8,401 nucleotides of DNA from an uncultured Clostridia bacterium (lineage in GTDB: Bacteria; Bacillota; Clostridia; Tissierellales; Peptoniphilaceae): assembly GCA_947254025.1 (NCBI GenBank), contig CAMYBS010000035.1, positions 1 to 8,401 of the forward strand, given 5' to 3'. How positions within the stretch are numbered: position 1 is the first letter of the stretch; the number at the start of each line of letters is the position of its first letter. A program made the translations under genes and the position numbers. Positions 1 to 6,234 of the stretch are shown one piece after another. The notes below the pieces were generated by a model. It was not told the DNA's origin and made no database searches. It worked only from the letters and a program-made list of their open reading frames with translations.

Positions 1-29
1 ATTGGCAAGAATATAAATATAGCTATCAT
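1..29 (-). CDS. Start of an unidentified gene, cut by the left edge
   Basis: An ATG at 29..27 opens a reading frame that continues out of the window and shows only MIAIFIFLP. It overlaps the stop codon of the upstream hydrolase gene (ATGA arrangement) and has a near-perfect ribosome site, AAGGAGGA at 40..33, three bases before the ATG. The overlap and strong site imply translational coupling with the hydrolase. The visible residues are strongly hydrophobic, which fits a membrane segment or signal anchor, but nine residues cannot identify a family. A Mur-ligase-like protein with an N-terminal membrane segment is one guess, from a loose recollection of gene neighbourhoods, and is not supported by this sequence. 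Confidence 0.6.
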
Positions 30-796
30 AGTTCCTCCTTACTAAGATAAGATCTAATTACACGTGAAAATATTTGATAATCATCTGCATATGAGAAGTG
101 TCCGCCTTCAAGCTCAATAAGAGCAGAATTCTTTATCTTCTCATTCATAATTTTACCCATATATAGTGGAGTTGTATCGTCATCTTTGCCCCACAATATA
201 AGAGTATCGTTCTTGATAAGACTTAGCCTATCAAAAAGGGATTCATTTACGACCTTGACGAAGGTCTGTCTCATGATGCCACTAGTGTTTCTGTAATCAT
301 CAGAGCCAAATTTTTTAGAAAGCTTCTTCATAAGCTCTTCTTCACTCTTGTAAAAGAAGATTAACTTGTAGAGCTTTTTAAAGAATTTATATGTATAAAC
401 TTTTAGATAATATGAAAGACTTCTCTTAGGAAGAATACCTGATGCATCGATAAGAACCATCTTGTCAAGCCTTTTGTATCCTTCAGAAGCAATTTGTATC
501 AAGGTCTTTCCGCCAAAGCTGTGACCTATGGCGTCAAATTTATCAATACCGAGCTTCTCTACAAAGGACTTAACAATATTTGCATAGTCTTCTCCACCAA
601 AAACTCTATCTGGTTCAGACGACTTGCCATGTCCTGGTAAATCTATGGCAATAACTTTTCTAGTATCCTTCAAAGCGTTCACTATACTCATAACAGCTTC
701 GATTGAAGCGCCCCAACCATGAAGTATAAGAACAGGCTTTTCTGACTCGCCTAGGGCTATATAATTAATTTTAATATTGTCAATTGTTATTTCCAT
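26..796 (-). CDS. Alpha/beta-fold hydrolase
   Basis: This is a 256-residue cytoplasmic alpha/beta hydrolase with no signal peptide. Visible landmarks are the oxyanion-side HGWG (26-29), the DLPGHGKS turn (52-59), the nucleophile elbow GHSFGG with Ser93 (91-96), the likely acid Asp206 in WGKDDDTTP (202-210) and the catalytic His233 in GGHF (231-234). A Lys/Tyr/Phe-rich stretch at about 125-150 probably belongs to the lid domain that decides substrate; the substrate cannot be told. The start is placed at ATG 796 because GGGTGAT precedes it and residue 1 begins the first beta strand. In-frame ATGs at 808 and 841 would add 4 or 15 residues without a well-placed ribosome site. The gene lies downstream of hppA across a stem-loop and overlaps the next gene by four bases, so it probably acts with that unseen gene. 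The family call is firm; a specific function (esterase, lipase, haloperoxidase-like) is not. Confidence 0.88.
   Translation of the reverse strand: MEITIDNIKINYIALGESEKPVLILHGWGASIEAVMSIVNALKDTRKVIAIDLPGHGKSSEPDRVFGGEDYANIVKSFVEKLGIDKFDAIGHSFGGKTLIQIASEGYKRLDKMVLIDASGILPKRSLSYYLKVYTYKFFKKLYKLIFFYKSEEELMKKLSKKFGSDDYRNTSGIMRQTFVKVVNESLFDRLSLIKNDTLILWGKDDDTTPLYMGKIMNEKIKNSALIELEGGHFSYADDYQIFSRVIRSYLSKEEL
33..40 (-). promoter_or_regulatory. Ribosome binding site of the left-edge gene
   Basis: AAGGAGGA on the minus strand, inside the last codons of the alpha/beta hydrolase gene and just before ATG 29..27. It is the main evidence that a gene really starts there, because only 29 bases of that gene are visible. 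Confidence 0.65.
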
Positions 797-799
797 AAA

Positions 800-806
800 A
801 TCACCC
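800..806 (-). promoter_or_regulatory. Ribosome binding site deciding the hydrolase start
   Basis: GGGTGAT on the minus strand lies three bases before ATG 796. It is a modest, closely spaced site, but better placed than anything before the alternative ATGs at 808 and 841. The purine-rich AAGGGGAG at 829..822 is 13 bases from ATG 808 and is also locked in the stem-loop at 822-863. Confidence 0.5.
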
Positions 807-821
807 ATATTATAAATGAAG

Positions 822-863
822 CTCCCCTTATTTAATAGCATCGCTGATTAAAATCAAGGGGAG
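822..863 (-). terminator. Stem-loop between hppA and the hydrolase gene (weak terminator or attenuator)
   Basis: On the minus strand CTCCCCTT (863..856) pairs perfectly with AAGGGGAG (829..822). Inner A/T pairing between 847-854 and 830-836 extends the stem with a small bulge, leaving a loop of about ten bases. It begins 18 bases after the hppA stop. The following sequence CTTCATTTATAAT is T-rich but has no clean T run, so termination may be partial. It could instead protect the 3' end of the secG-hppA message while allowing some readthrough into the hydrolase gene. Confidence 0.5.
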
Positions 864-881
864 TCCAATTACAATTTTATC

Positions 882-2885
882 TTATTTTATAATAAGTCCA
901 CCGTAGCTAACAAATACTTGTGCAAATACTAATGCTACTATTGTCATTAATTTAATTAGTATATTTAGTGATGGTCCTGATGTATCCTTGAATGGGTCAC
1001 CAACAGTGTCTCCTGTTACTGCTGCCTTGTGAGCATCTGATCCTTTACCACCATGAACACCTGATTCAATATACTTCTTTGCATTGTCCCAAGCTCCACC
1101 AGCGTTTGACATGAAGATTGCCATTAGAACGCCTGTTACTAGTGAACCTGCAAGTAGACCGCCTAAAGCTTCTGTTCCTAGAAGTATACCAACTATAACT
1201 GGGCATACAACAGCTAGAAGTCCTGGAATAACCATTTCCTTAAGAGCAGCCTTAGTAGAAATATCTACGCATTTACCATAATCTGGTTTAGCAGTTCCTT
1301 CCATGATACCAGGGATGGATCTGAATTGTCTTCTAACTTCTTCAATCATTTGGTTAGCAGCTTTACCAACTGCATCCATAGTTAATGATGAGAATAAGAA
1401 TGGTAGCATACCACCAATGAATACACCTGCTATAGTTAATGGATTTGTTAAGTCAATTTGACTAAGTCCAACTGCTTGAGTATATGAAGCGAACAGTGCT
1501 AGAGCTGTAAGTGCAGCTGAAGCGATGGCAAAACCCTTACCAACTGCTGCTGTTGTGTTACCAACTGAGTCTAGCTTATCTGTAATGTCTCTTACGCTTT
1601 CTGGAAGTCCGCACATTTCAGCGATACCACCAGCGTTATCAGCAACTGGTCCATATGCGTCAACTGCGATAGTTGTTGCAGCTGTTGCTAGTAGACCTAC
1701 TGCTGCAAGTGAGATACCATAAAGTCCGTTTACAGCACTTTCTGATCCACCTGCTAAGAAGAATGCAGCTAGTATGCCTATTGAGATAACAATCATAGGT
1801 ATAGCTGTTGACATCATACCTACTGATAAACCAGCGATGATGTTTGTTGAAGCTCCTGTTTCAGATTCTTCAGCAACTTTTTGAACTGGCTTATATTCAG
1901 CAGCTGTATAATATTCTGTAACTTTTGCTATGATAAGTCCAACTACAACACCTGCTACTATAGCGTAGAAAGGTTTGATTGAACCTAGTATCTTTGTAGA
2001 TAAGAAGTAAGAAGCGATGATAGTGATTATTGAACTTCCCCAAGTAGCCATATCAAGAGCTTTTTGAGGGTTCTTGTCGCCCTTTACAAATAATGTACCA
2101 ATAATAGATGAAACTATACCAACTGAACATAGTGCAAGTGCGAATGAAATACCGTTATCGCTAAATGCTAACGCTCCTAATGTGATAGCTGAGATTATAG
2201 CTCCAACATATGATTCGAATAAGTCAGCACCCATACCTGCAACGTCACCAACGTTATCACCAACGTTATCAGCGATAACTGCTGGATTTCTTGGGTCGTC
2301 TTCTGGAATACCTGCTTCAACCTTACCTACTAAGTCAGCACCAACGTCTGCAGCCTTTGTGTAGATACCGCCACCAACTCTTGCGAATAAAGCGATTGAT
2401 GAAGCACCAAGTCCGAAACCTGTAACTATGTTAGCATCTTTGAATATCATCCAAACAATGCTTGTGCCTAGTAAACCTAAACCTACAACGCACATACCCA
2501 TAACTGTACCACCTGAGAAAGCTACGTTTAGAGCCTTGCCCATACCGCTTTCCTTAGCAGCATTAGTTGTTCTTACGTTAGCTTTAGTAGCTACAGTCAT
2601 ACCGATATAGCCTGCGCAAATAGAGAATACAGCACCGATTAAATAACAAACAGCTGTGCCGATGTTAATAGCTAGTGCTAAAATTGCGAATAATACAACA
2701 ATAAATATTGCTAAATATTTGTACTCTCTAGTTAAAAATGCAAGAGCTCCTTCTTGGATATAGCCAGAAATCTCTTTCATTCTCTCATTACCAGCATCTT
2801 GCTTGGTAACATATAGAGCTTTAACTAAAGCAAATAATAGTGCTATAGCTCCAACTATAGGAGCTACAATTAAAATCTTGTCCAT
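882..2885 (-). CDS. hppA: Membrane-bound pyrophosphatase, K+-dependent, Na+-pump type
   Basis: This 667-residue, many-times membrane-spanning enzyme hydrolyses pyrophosphate in the cytoplasm and uses the energy to move ions across the membrane. Family length and hallmark motifs are intact: [20 protein letters not shown] (195-214), [11 protein letters not shown] (414-424), [14 protein letters not shown] (594-607) and [15 protein letters not shown] (625-639). In the potassium-subclass site [13 protein letters not shown] (442-454), Ala446 and Gly449 stand where potassium-independent enzymes carry Lys and Thr, so this enzyme should need K+. Glu224 in DLFESY (221-226) is at the position seen in Na+-transporting members, whereas plant-type proton pumps have DLFGSYAES. 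Na+ transport is therefore the likelier activity; dual Na+/H+ transport cannot be excluded. The start ATG has AGGAGG at 2896..2891. The gene lies 14 bases after secG with no promoter seen between, so it is probably co-transcribed from the secG promoter. Confidence 0.97.
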   Translation of the reverse strand: MDKILIVAPIVGAIALLFALVKALYVTKQDAGNERMKEISGYIQEGALAFLTREYKYLAIFIVVLFAILALAINIGTAVCYLIGAVFSICAGYIGMTVATKANVRTTNAAKESGMGKALNVAFSGGTVMGMCVVGLGLLGTSIVWMIFKDANIVTGFGLGASSIALFARVGGGIYTKAADVGADLVGKVEAGIPEDDPRNPAVIADNVGDNVGDVAGMGADLFESYVGAIISAITLGALAFSDNGISFALALCSVGIVSSIIGTLFVKGDKNPQKALDMATWGSSIITIIASYFLSTKILGSIKPFYAIVAGVVVGLIIAKVTEYYTAAEYKPVQKVAEESETGASTNIIAGLSVGMMSTAIPMIVISIGILAAFFLAGGSESAVNGLYGISLAAVGLLATAATTIAVDAYGPVADNAGGIAEMCGLPESVRDITDKLDSVGNTTAAVGKGFAIASAALTALALFASYTQAVGLSQIDLTNPLTIAGVFIGGMLPFLFSSLTMDAVGKAANQMIEEVRRQFRSIPGIMEGTAKPDYGKCVDISTKAALKEMVIPGLLAVVCPVIVGILLGTEALGGLLAGSLVTGVLMAIFMSNAGGAWDNAKKYIESGVHGGKGSDAHKAAVTGDTVGDPFKDTSGPSLNILIKLMTIVALVFAQVFVSYGGLIIK

Positions 2886-2899
2886 TTCTTCCTCCTATT

Positions 2900-3124
2900 T
2901 TATAATTTGAAACCTGCTAGTATCAAAGTTGTTACCATAAACACAACTGATGAAATTGTAGTTATTCTTTTTAAAAGAACATTTCTTGTAGGATTTTTTG
3001 AACCCCATATGCTTTCAGCTCCGCCCAATGCTTGTAAGCCTTGATCGTCTCCTTCAGTAGCTGCTACTGATATAGTTAATACTAAAGCCGAAATCGCAAC
3101 TAGTGCATACAATACGTAATTCAT
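2900..3124 (-). CDS. secG: Preprotein translocase subunit SecG
   Basis: SecG is the small accessory subunit of the SecYEG channel in the cytoplasmic membrane, which exports unfolded proteins. The 74-residue product has the family layout: a first membrane helix (about 3-22), a Gly-rich cytoplasmic loop with the typical GGAESIWGS (34-42), a basic patch before helix two (RNVLLKR, 47-53), and a second helix (about 54-71). Length and order match bacterial SecG of 70-80 residues. ATG 3124 is chosen over the in-frame GTG at 3130 because GGAGG (3136..3132) is seven bases from the ATG and only one from the GTG. In many Firmicutes secG follows eno and precedes rnr and smpB. Here a secreted-protein gene lies between eno and secG, and hppA follows instead of rnr. 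The gene is short enough to be annotated as hypothetical by mistake. Confidence 0.9.
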   Translation of the reverse strand: MNYVLYALVAISALVLTISVAATEGDDQGLQALGGAESIWGSKNPTRNVLLKRITTISSVVFMVTTLILAGFKL

Positions 3125-3131
3125 ACACACA

Positions 3132-3136
3132 CCTCC
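3132..3136 (-). promoter_or_regulatory. Ribosome binding site deciding the secG start
   Basis: GGAGG on the minus strand, followed by seven bases (alternating T and G) and then ATG 3124. The spacing rules out the GTG at 3130, which would leave a single base between site and start. Confidence 0.75.
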
Positions 3137-3157
3137 ATTCTTACTTATAACATATCT

Positions 3158-3186
3158 ATTTTACCATAAGAGCATTTATTTTGCAA
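3158..3186 (-). promoter_or_regulatory. Sigma-A promoter of secG-hppA
   Basis: On the minus strand, -35 TTGCAA (3186..3181), a 17-base spacer and -10 TAAAAT (3163..3158). The TG of TGG just before the -10 gives an extended -10. An A-rich run at 3196..3191 lies directly upstream, as in UP elements. The expected transcription start is near 3151, giving a leader of about 27 bases with the ribosome site in place. Between this promoter and the terminator at 3271 I see only A/T-rich sequence and no further gene. Confidence 0.75.
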
Positions 3187-3270
3187 TGCTTTTTTAAAAG
3201 TATATTAATAATTATTTGCATATCACAACTAGCGTAGTTTATCAAACTCGATATTATAAATCATCGCACT

Positions 3271-3306
3271 AAAAAGCCTAGTATAATGATAGGGATCATA
3301 CTAGGC
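3271..3306 (-). terminator. Intrinsic terminator of the secreted-protein gene
   Basis: On the minus strand GCCTAGTATGAT (3306..3295) pairs with ATTATACTAGGC-type sequence (ending at 3276): nine unbroken outer pairs, a small bulge and a CCCT loop region. A run of five T residues (3275..3271) follows. It begins 38 bases after the stop codon at 3345. The plus strand has no T run on the other side, so it works for the minus strand only and insulates this gene from the secG promoter. Confidence 0.88.
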
Positions 3307-3344
3307 GAATAATTAAAAAATTTATTAAATTTTATTATCTCAAA

Positions 3345-4808
3345 TTATATATTTTTTTCAAAAATAGTTAAAGCTTTATTTGATAATTCATATCCATTTT
3401 TTGATTTTATTGGATGCATTGTAAAATCTGGAATATCTATTACAATATAATATATCTTTCCGTCTATATCAGCTGAATATATAACTTTATCAATAGTAAT
3501 ATTTTGATTATTATAACAGTCAGGTAGTACTGGTAAAAAATATTCTCCATTTTCAGTTACATAGTATGCCATGTATCCAAATAAAGAATCTCCATTTATA
3601 AAATTAGGTCCAATTCTATATATATTATTATCAAATAAACCTGTTCCATCATAAAAATTATCTTTTACTACAGGTATTAATGAATCCGTAAAGTTATTCG
3701 AACCGTTAATAAATTTTTTATGTTTATAAAATTCATCTACATTTTTAGAACTTATTTTTCTATCTTTTAATAATGAAAGTATTCTTTTCTTATTGTCTTT
3801 ATAATCAATATATCTAGATAAATCAGGACTTTCCTTGCCAAGTTTCATATCTGTGTATCTATCTTGCTCTAACATATAGTCTGCCCCAGTCTTTTTTATT
3901 GAATAATTACGACACTCTTCCCAAGATTCTTCTCCTTCTCCTATAACATAAGTTCCAATTCTATTATCATTTACATTTTTACCTAATATTTTAAAATCAG
4001 GATTATTATCTGACTTTGTAACTCTTCTCAATCTTTTAGGTAATTCTAATTCAAGTGAAGTTCCTTTACCGAATAATAATGAATCTCCAATGTCAATAAA
4101 ATCAGAATCATTTAAGTTATAAGTATCTTCATATAACTTAGCTCCTCCAACTAATTCAACCTCTGGTCTTGCTGTAGGTTTTTTATTTATATCTACTGTT
4201 TGACCACTAGCTAGTGTTATCTTTGTCTTGCTGTTTTGTGTAGGTGTTTGTGTTGTTGGTCTTGGTTGTTGAGCTGTTGTTACCCCTTTGCCTGCGCCTG
4301 GTGTTAGGACTACTTCCTTTGCTTTGTTGTCCCAATCTACTTTGAAGCCCAATGTCTCTGCTATGTTTCTTATAGGCAAGAATGTTTTTGATATTGCTGG
4401 GTCTATCTGTGCTGGCACGTCTATTGTTACCGCTTTGCCATCTGCCCACATAAGTGGTTTTCCTACTGGGTATGATATTGTCTTGCCAGCATATGTGATG
4501 TCGACTATGTGATTAGTGCCGTCCCACTCAACTTTGGCTCCTTCGATTGCGTTTGCTAGGTCTCTTACTCCTACGCATGTTCTTCCACCCACAACTCTTA
4601 AACCATCTGTCATCTTTTGATCGACTCTCACTTTTTCTCCGTCTTTGATGATGAATAGTTTTACTTCGCCTTGGAAGTGTTTTACTTCTTGTTTGATTGG
4701 TGCTACCTTGTTAAATTCTTTGATTGCTTCATCTGGTGCTGCAAGTGCTGCTGTGCTTAAAATTTGTGATGCTATGATTGAAGCTAGTAATACTTTTTTG
4801 ACTTTCAT
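3345..4808 (-). CDS. Secreted protein with copper-amine-oxidase N-terminal-like domain and unknown C-terminal half
   Basis: The 487-residue protein starts with a classic signal peptide: Lys2, Lys4 and Lys5, a hydrophobic core, and ALA at 21-23 as likely cleavage site, so it should leave the cell through Sec. Residues about 45-170 resemble the copper amine oxidase N-terminal domain found on many clostridial surface proteins. Two related units are visible: VGVRDLANAIEGAKVEWDG (79-97) and FLPIRNIAETLGFKVDWDN (143-161), the second followed by KEVVLTPG (164-171). The name is historical; there is no amine oxidase catalytic domain here. A Thr/Gln/Pro linker (about 177-193) leads to residues 195-487, which I do not recognise. 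That part looks soluble and beta-rich, with Cys299 and Cys431 as possible disulfide partners and no visible LPXTG or C-terminal membrane anchor. AAAGGAGAG (4823..4815) precedes the ATG. Base composition falls from about 42% GC in the first 600 bp to about 25% in the last 780 bp, as expected of a mosaic gene. Confidence 0.85.
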   Translation of the reverse strand: MKVKKVLLASIIASQILSTAALAAPDEAIKEFNKVAPIKQEVKHFQGEVKLFIIKDGEKVRVDQKMTDGLRVVGGRTCVGVRDLANAIEGAKVEWDGTNHIVDITYAGKTISYPVGKPLMWADGKAVTIDVPAQIDPAISKTFLPIRNIAETLGFKVDWDNKAKEVVLTPGAGKGVTTAQQPRPTTQTPTQNSKTKITLASGQTVDINKKPTARPEVELVGGAKLYEDTYNLNDSDFIDIGDSLLFGKGTSLELELPKRLRRVTKSDNNPDFKILGKNVNDNRIGTYVIGEGEESWEECRNYSIKKTGADYMLEQDRYTDMKLGKESPDLSRYIDYKDNKKRILSLLKDRKISSKNVDEFYKHKKFINGSNNFTDSLIPVVKDNFYDGTGLFDNNIYRIGPNFINGDSLFGYMAYYVTENGEYFLPVLPDCYNNQNITIDKVIYSADIDGKIYYIVIDIPDFTMHPIKSKNGYELSNKALTIFEKNI

Positions 4809-4854
4809 TATAAACTCTCCTTTATTTAGATAATTTTTTTTTTACTTTATCTTA

Positions 4855-4883
4855 ATTATACAATATGCTTATAAATATTTCTA
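4855..4883 (-). promoter_or_regulatory. Likely promoter of the secreted-protein gene
   Basis: A perfect -10 TATAAT lies at 4860..4855 on the minus strand. With a 17-base spacer the -35 would be TAGAAA (4883..4878), a poor match. It lies between the eno terminator and the gene start, where a promoter is required if the terminator works. The expected start is near 4848, giving a leader of about 40 bases that contains a run of ten A residues (4843..4834) before the ribosome site. The weak -35 suggests an activator or modest expression. Confidence 0.55.
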
Positions 4884-4899
4884 GTTTTATTTAAAATAT

Positions 4900-4931
4900 A
4901 AAAATTGGATGAGCATAAAAAACTCATCCAA
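4900..4931 (-). terminator. Intrinsic terminator after eno
   Basis: On the minus strand TTGGATGAG (4931..4923), a nine-base loop and CTCATCCAA (4913..4905) form a perfect nine-base-pair stem. TTTTT (4904..4900) and more T-rich sequence follow. It lies 18 bases after the eno stop codon and closes the glycolytic operon. Confidence 0.88.
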
Positions 4932-4949
4932 TATATAAATTTTCTTAAA

Positions 4950-6233
4950 TTATTTTCTTAGTATGCTCTTGCCTGCATACACTGCTGTGTCGTCAAGCAT
5001 ATATTCGATTCTAAGTAATTGATTATACTTAGCAACTCTTTCTGATCTAGCAGGTGCACCTGTTTTGATTTGTCCAGTGTTTAGCGCAACTGATAGGTCT
5101 GCGATAGTTGTATCTTCTGTTTCGCCTGATCTGTGTGAAATAACTGCTGTGTAATGATTTCTATGTGCCATCTCGATAGCTTCGATAGTTTCAGTTAATG
5201 TACCGATTTGGTTAAGCTTAATTAAAACTGAGTTTGCTGTATGAGTTTCAATACCTTCTTTGATTCTCTTAGTGTTTGTAACAAATAGGTCGTCACCAAC
5301 TAATTGAATCTTGTCTCCTAGTCTTTCAGTTAACTTCTTCCAACCTTCCCAATCGTTTTCGTCTAAACCGTCTTCGATTGAGTATAGTGGATATTTATTA
5401 ACTAATTTTTCATAGTAGTCAATCATGCCTTCGTCTGTTAGCTCTGCGTTATCGCTCTTTAGGTAATATTTCTTAGTGTCGGCGTTATATAATTCGCTTG
5501 CGGCAACGTCAAGGGCTAGGTAGATGTCCTTTCCTACTTCATATCCAGCTTTATTAACCGCTTCAATGATAGTTTCGATAGCTTCTTCATTGCTTGATAA
5601 GTCTGGTGCATAACCACCTTCATCACCAACGCCTGTAGCTAATTTTCTTTCTTGAAGTACTTTCTTTAGGCTGTGGTAAACTTCTGAGCCCATCCTAAGT
5701 GCGTCTCTAAATGTTTCTGCACCTATCGGCATAATCATAAACTCTTGTATGTCAACATTGTTGTCAGCGTGCTTACCGCCATTTAAAATGTTCATCATAG
5801 GTACTGGCAATACTTTAGCATTAGTTCCGCCGATGTATCTATAAAGTGGCATGTTTAACTCGTTTGCAGCACATCTAGCAACCGCTAGTGATACGCCAAG
5901 CATAGCGTTTGCACCAAGTTTGCCCTTATTTTCTGTTCCATCAAGGTTTATCATTAGCTTATCAATTGAGACTTGATCTGTTACTTCCATATCAAATATC
6001 TCTGGTGCAATTAAGTTGTTTACGTTATCTACAGCCTTCAATACACCTTTCTTGCAATATCTCTTTGCATCTCCATCTCTAAGTTCCACTGCTTCGTGTT
6101 CTCCAGTAGATGCTCCAGATGGAACTATAGCTGAGCCGATTGCCCCTGATTCAGCTAAAACTGTTACTTCTACAGTAGGGTTAGATCTTGAGTCTAACAC
6201 TTCCATAGCAAATACATCAATAATTCTACTCAT
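4950..6233 (-). CDS. eno: Enolase (phosphopyruvate hydratase)
   Basis: Enolase converts 2-phosphoglycerate to phosphoenolpyruvate in the cytoplasm. The 427-residue length is normal and the active site is complete. It has [15 protein letters not shown] (39-53), His155 in GGKHA, the general acid Glu205 in GDEGGYAP, magnesium ligands Asp242, Glu287 (SIEDGL) and Asp314 (GDD), the catalytic base Lys339 in LIKLNQIGT (337-345), [10 protein letters not shown] (366-375) with His367, and Lys390 in IKTG. The ATG follows GGAGG (6245..6241), which lies inside the end of gpmI. Only one base (6234) separates the gpmI stop from this start, so the two are surely co-transcribed and probably translationally coupled. 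It is the last gene of the operon. Confidence 0.98.
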   Translation of the reverse strand: MSRIIDVFAMEVLDSRSNPTVEVTVLAESGAIGSAIVPSGASTGEHEAVELRDGDAKRYCKKGVLKAVDNVNNLIAPEIFDMEVTDQVSIDKLMINLDGTENKGKLGANAMLGVSLAVARCAANELNMPLYRYIGGTNAKVLPVPMMNILNGGKHADNNVDIQEFMIMPIGAETFRDALRMGSEVYHSLKKVLQERKLATGVGDEGGYAPDLSSNEEAIETIIEAVNKAGYEVGKDIYLALDVAASELYNADTKKYYLKSDNAELTDEGMIDYYEKLVNKYPLYSIEDGLDENDWEGWKKLTERLGDKIQLVGDDLFVTNTKRIKEGIETHTANSVLIKLNQIGTLTETIEAIEMAHRNHYTAVISHRSGETEDTTIADLSVALNTGQIKTGAPARSERVAKYNQLLRIEYMLDDTAVYAGKSILRK

Positions 6234-6234
6234 T

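Noticed and set aside
809..814. TATAAT on the minus strand as a promoter for the hydrolase
   Set aside because: No -35 match is found at 16-18 bases, and the predicted transcript would start inside or after the ribosome site.
2247..2270. Tandem 12-base repeat (two copies of ACCAACGTTATC)
   Set aside because: It encodes the conserved pyrophosphatase motif DNVGDNVGD, where the protein itself repeats. It is not a DNA repeat element.
1084..2610. Several open frames of 60-96 codons on the plus strand opposite hppA
   Set aside because: They are antisense to a strongly conserved gene, match no family I recognise, and arise from its codon bias. The same applies to the plus-strand frames opposite eno, gpmI and tpiA.
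3233..3250. Short inverted repeat around GTTTATCAAAC
   Set aside because: It has five to seven weak pairs, a three-base loop and no T run on either strand. This is expected by chance in A/T-rich sequence.
3253..3258. TATAAT on the minus strand between the terminator and the secG promoter
   Set aside because: The -35 position falls in the terminator stem with no match, and a much better promoter lies closer to secG.
4207..4449. An 80-codon minus-strand frame within the secreted-protein gene
   Set aside because: It is a second frame of the Thr/Gln/Pro linker region with a low-complexity, Asn/Thr-rich product and no credible start signal.
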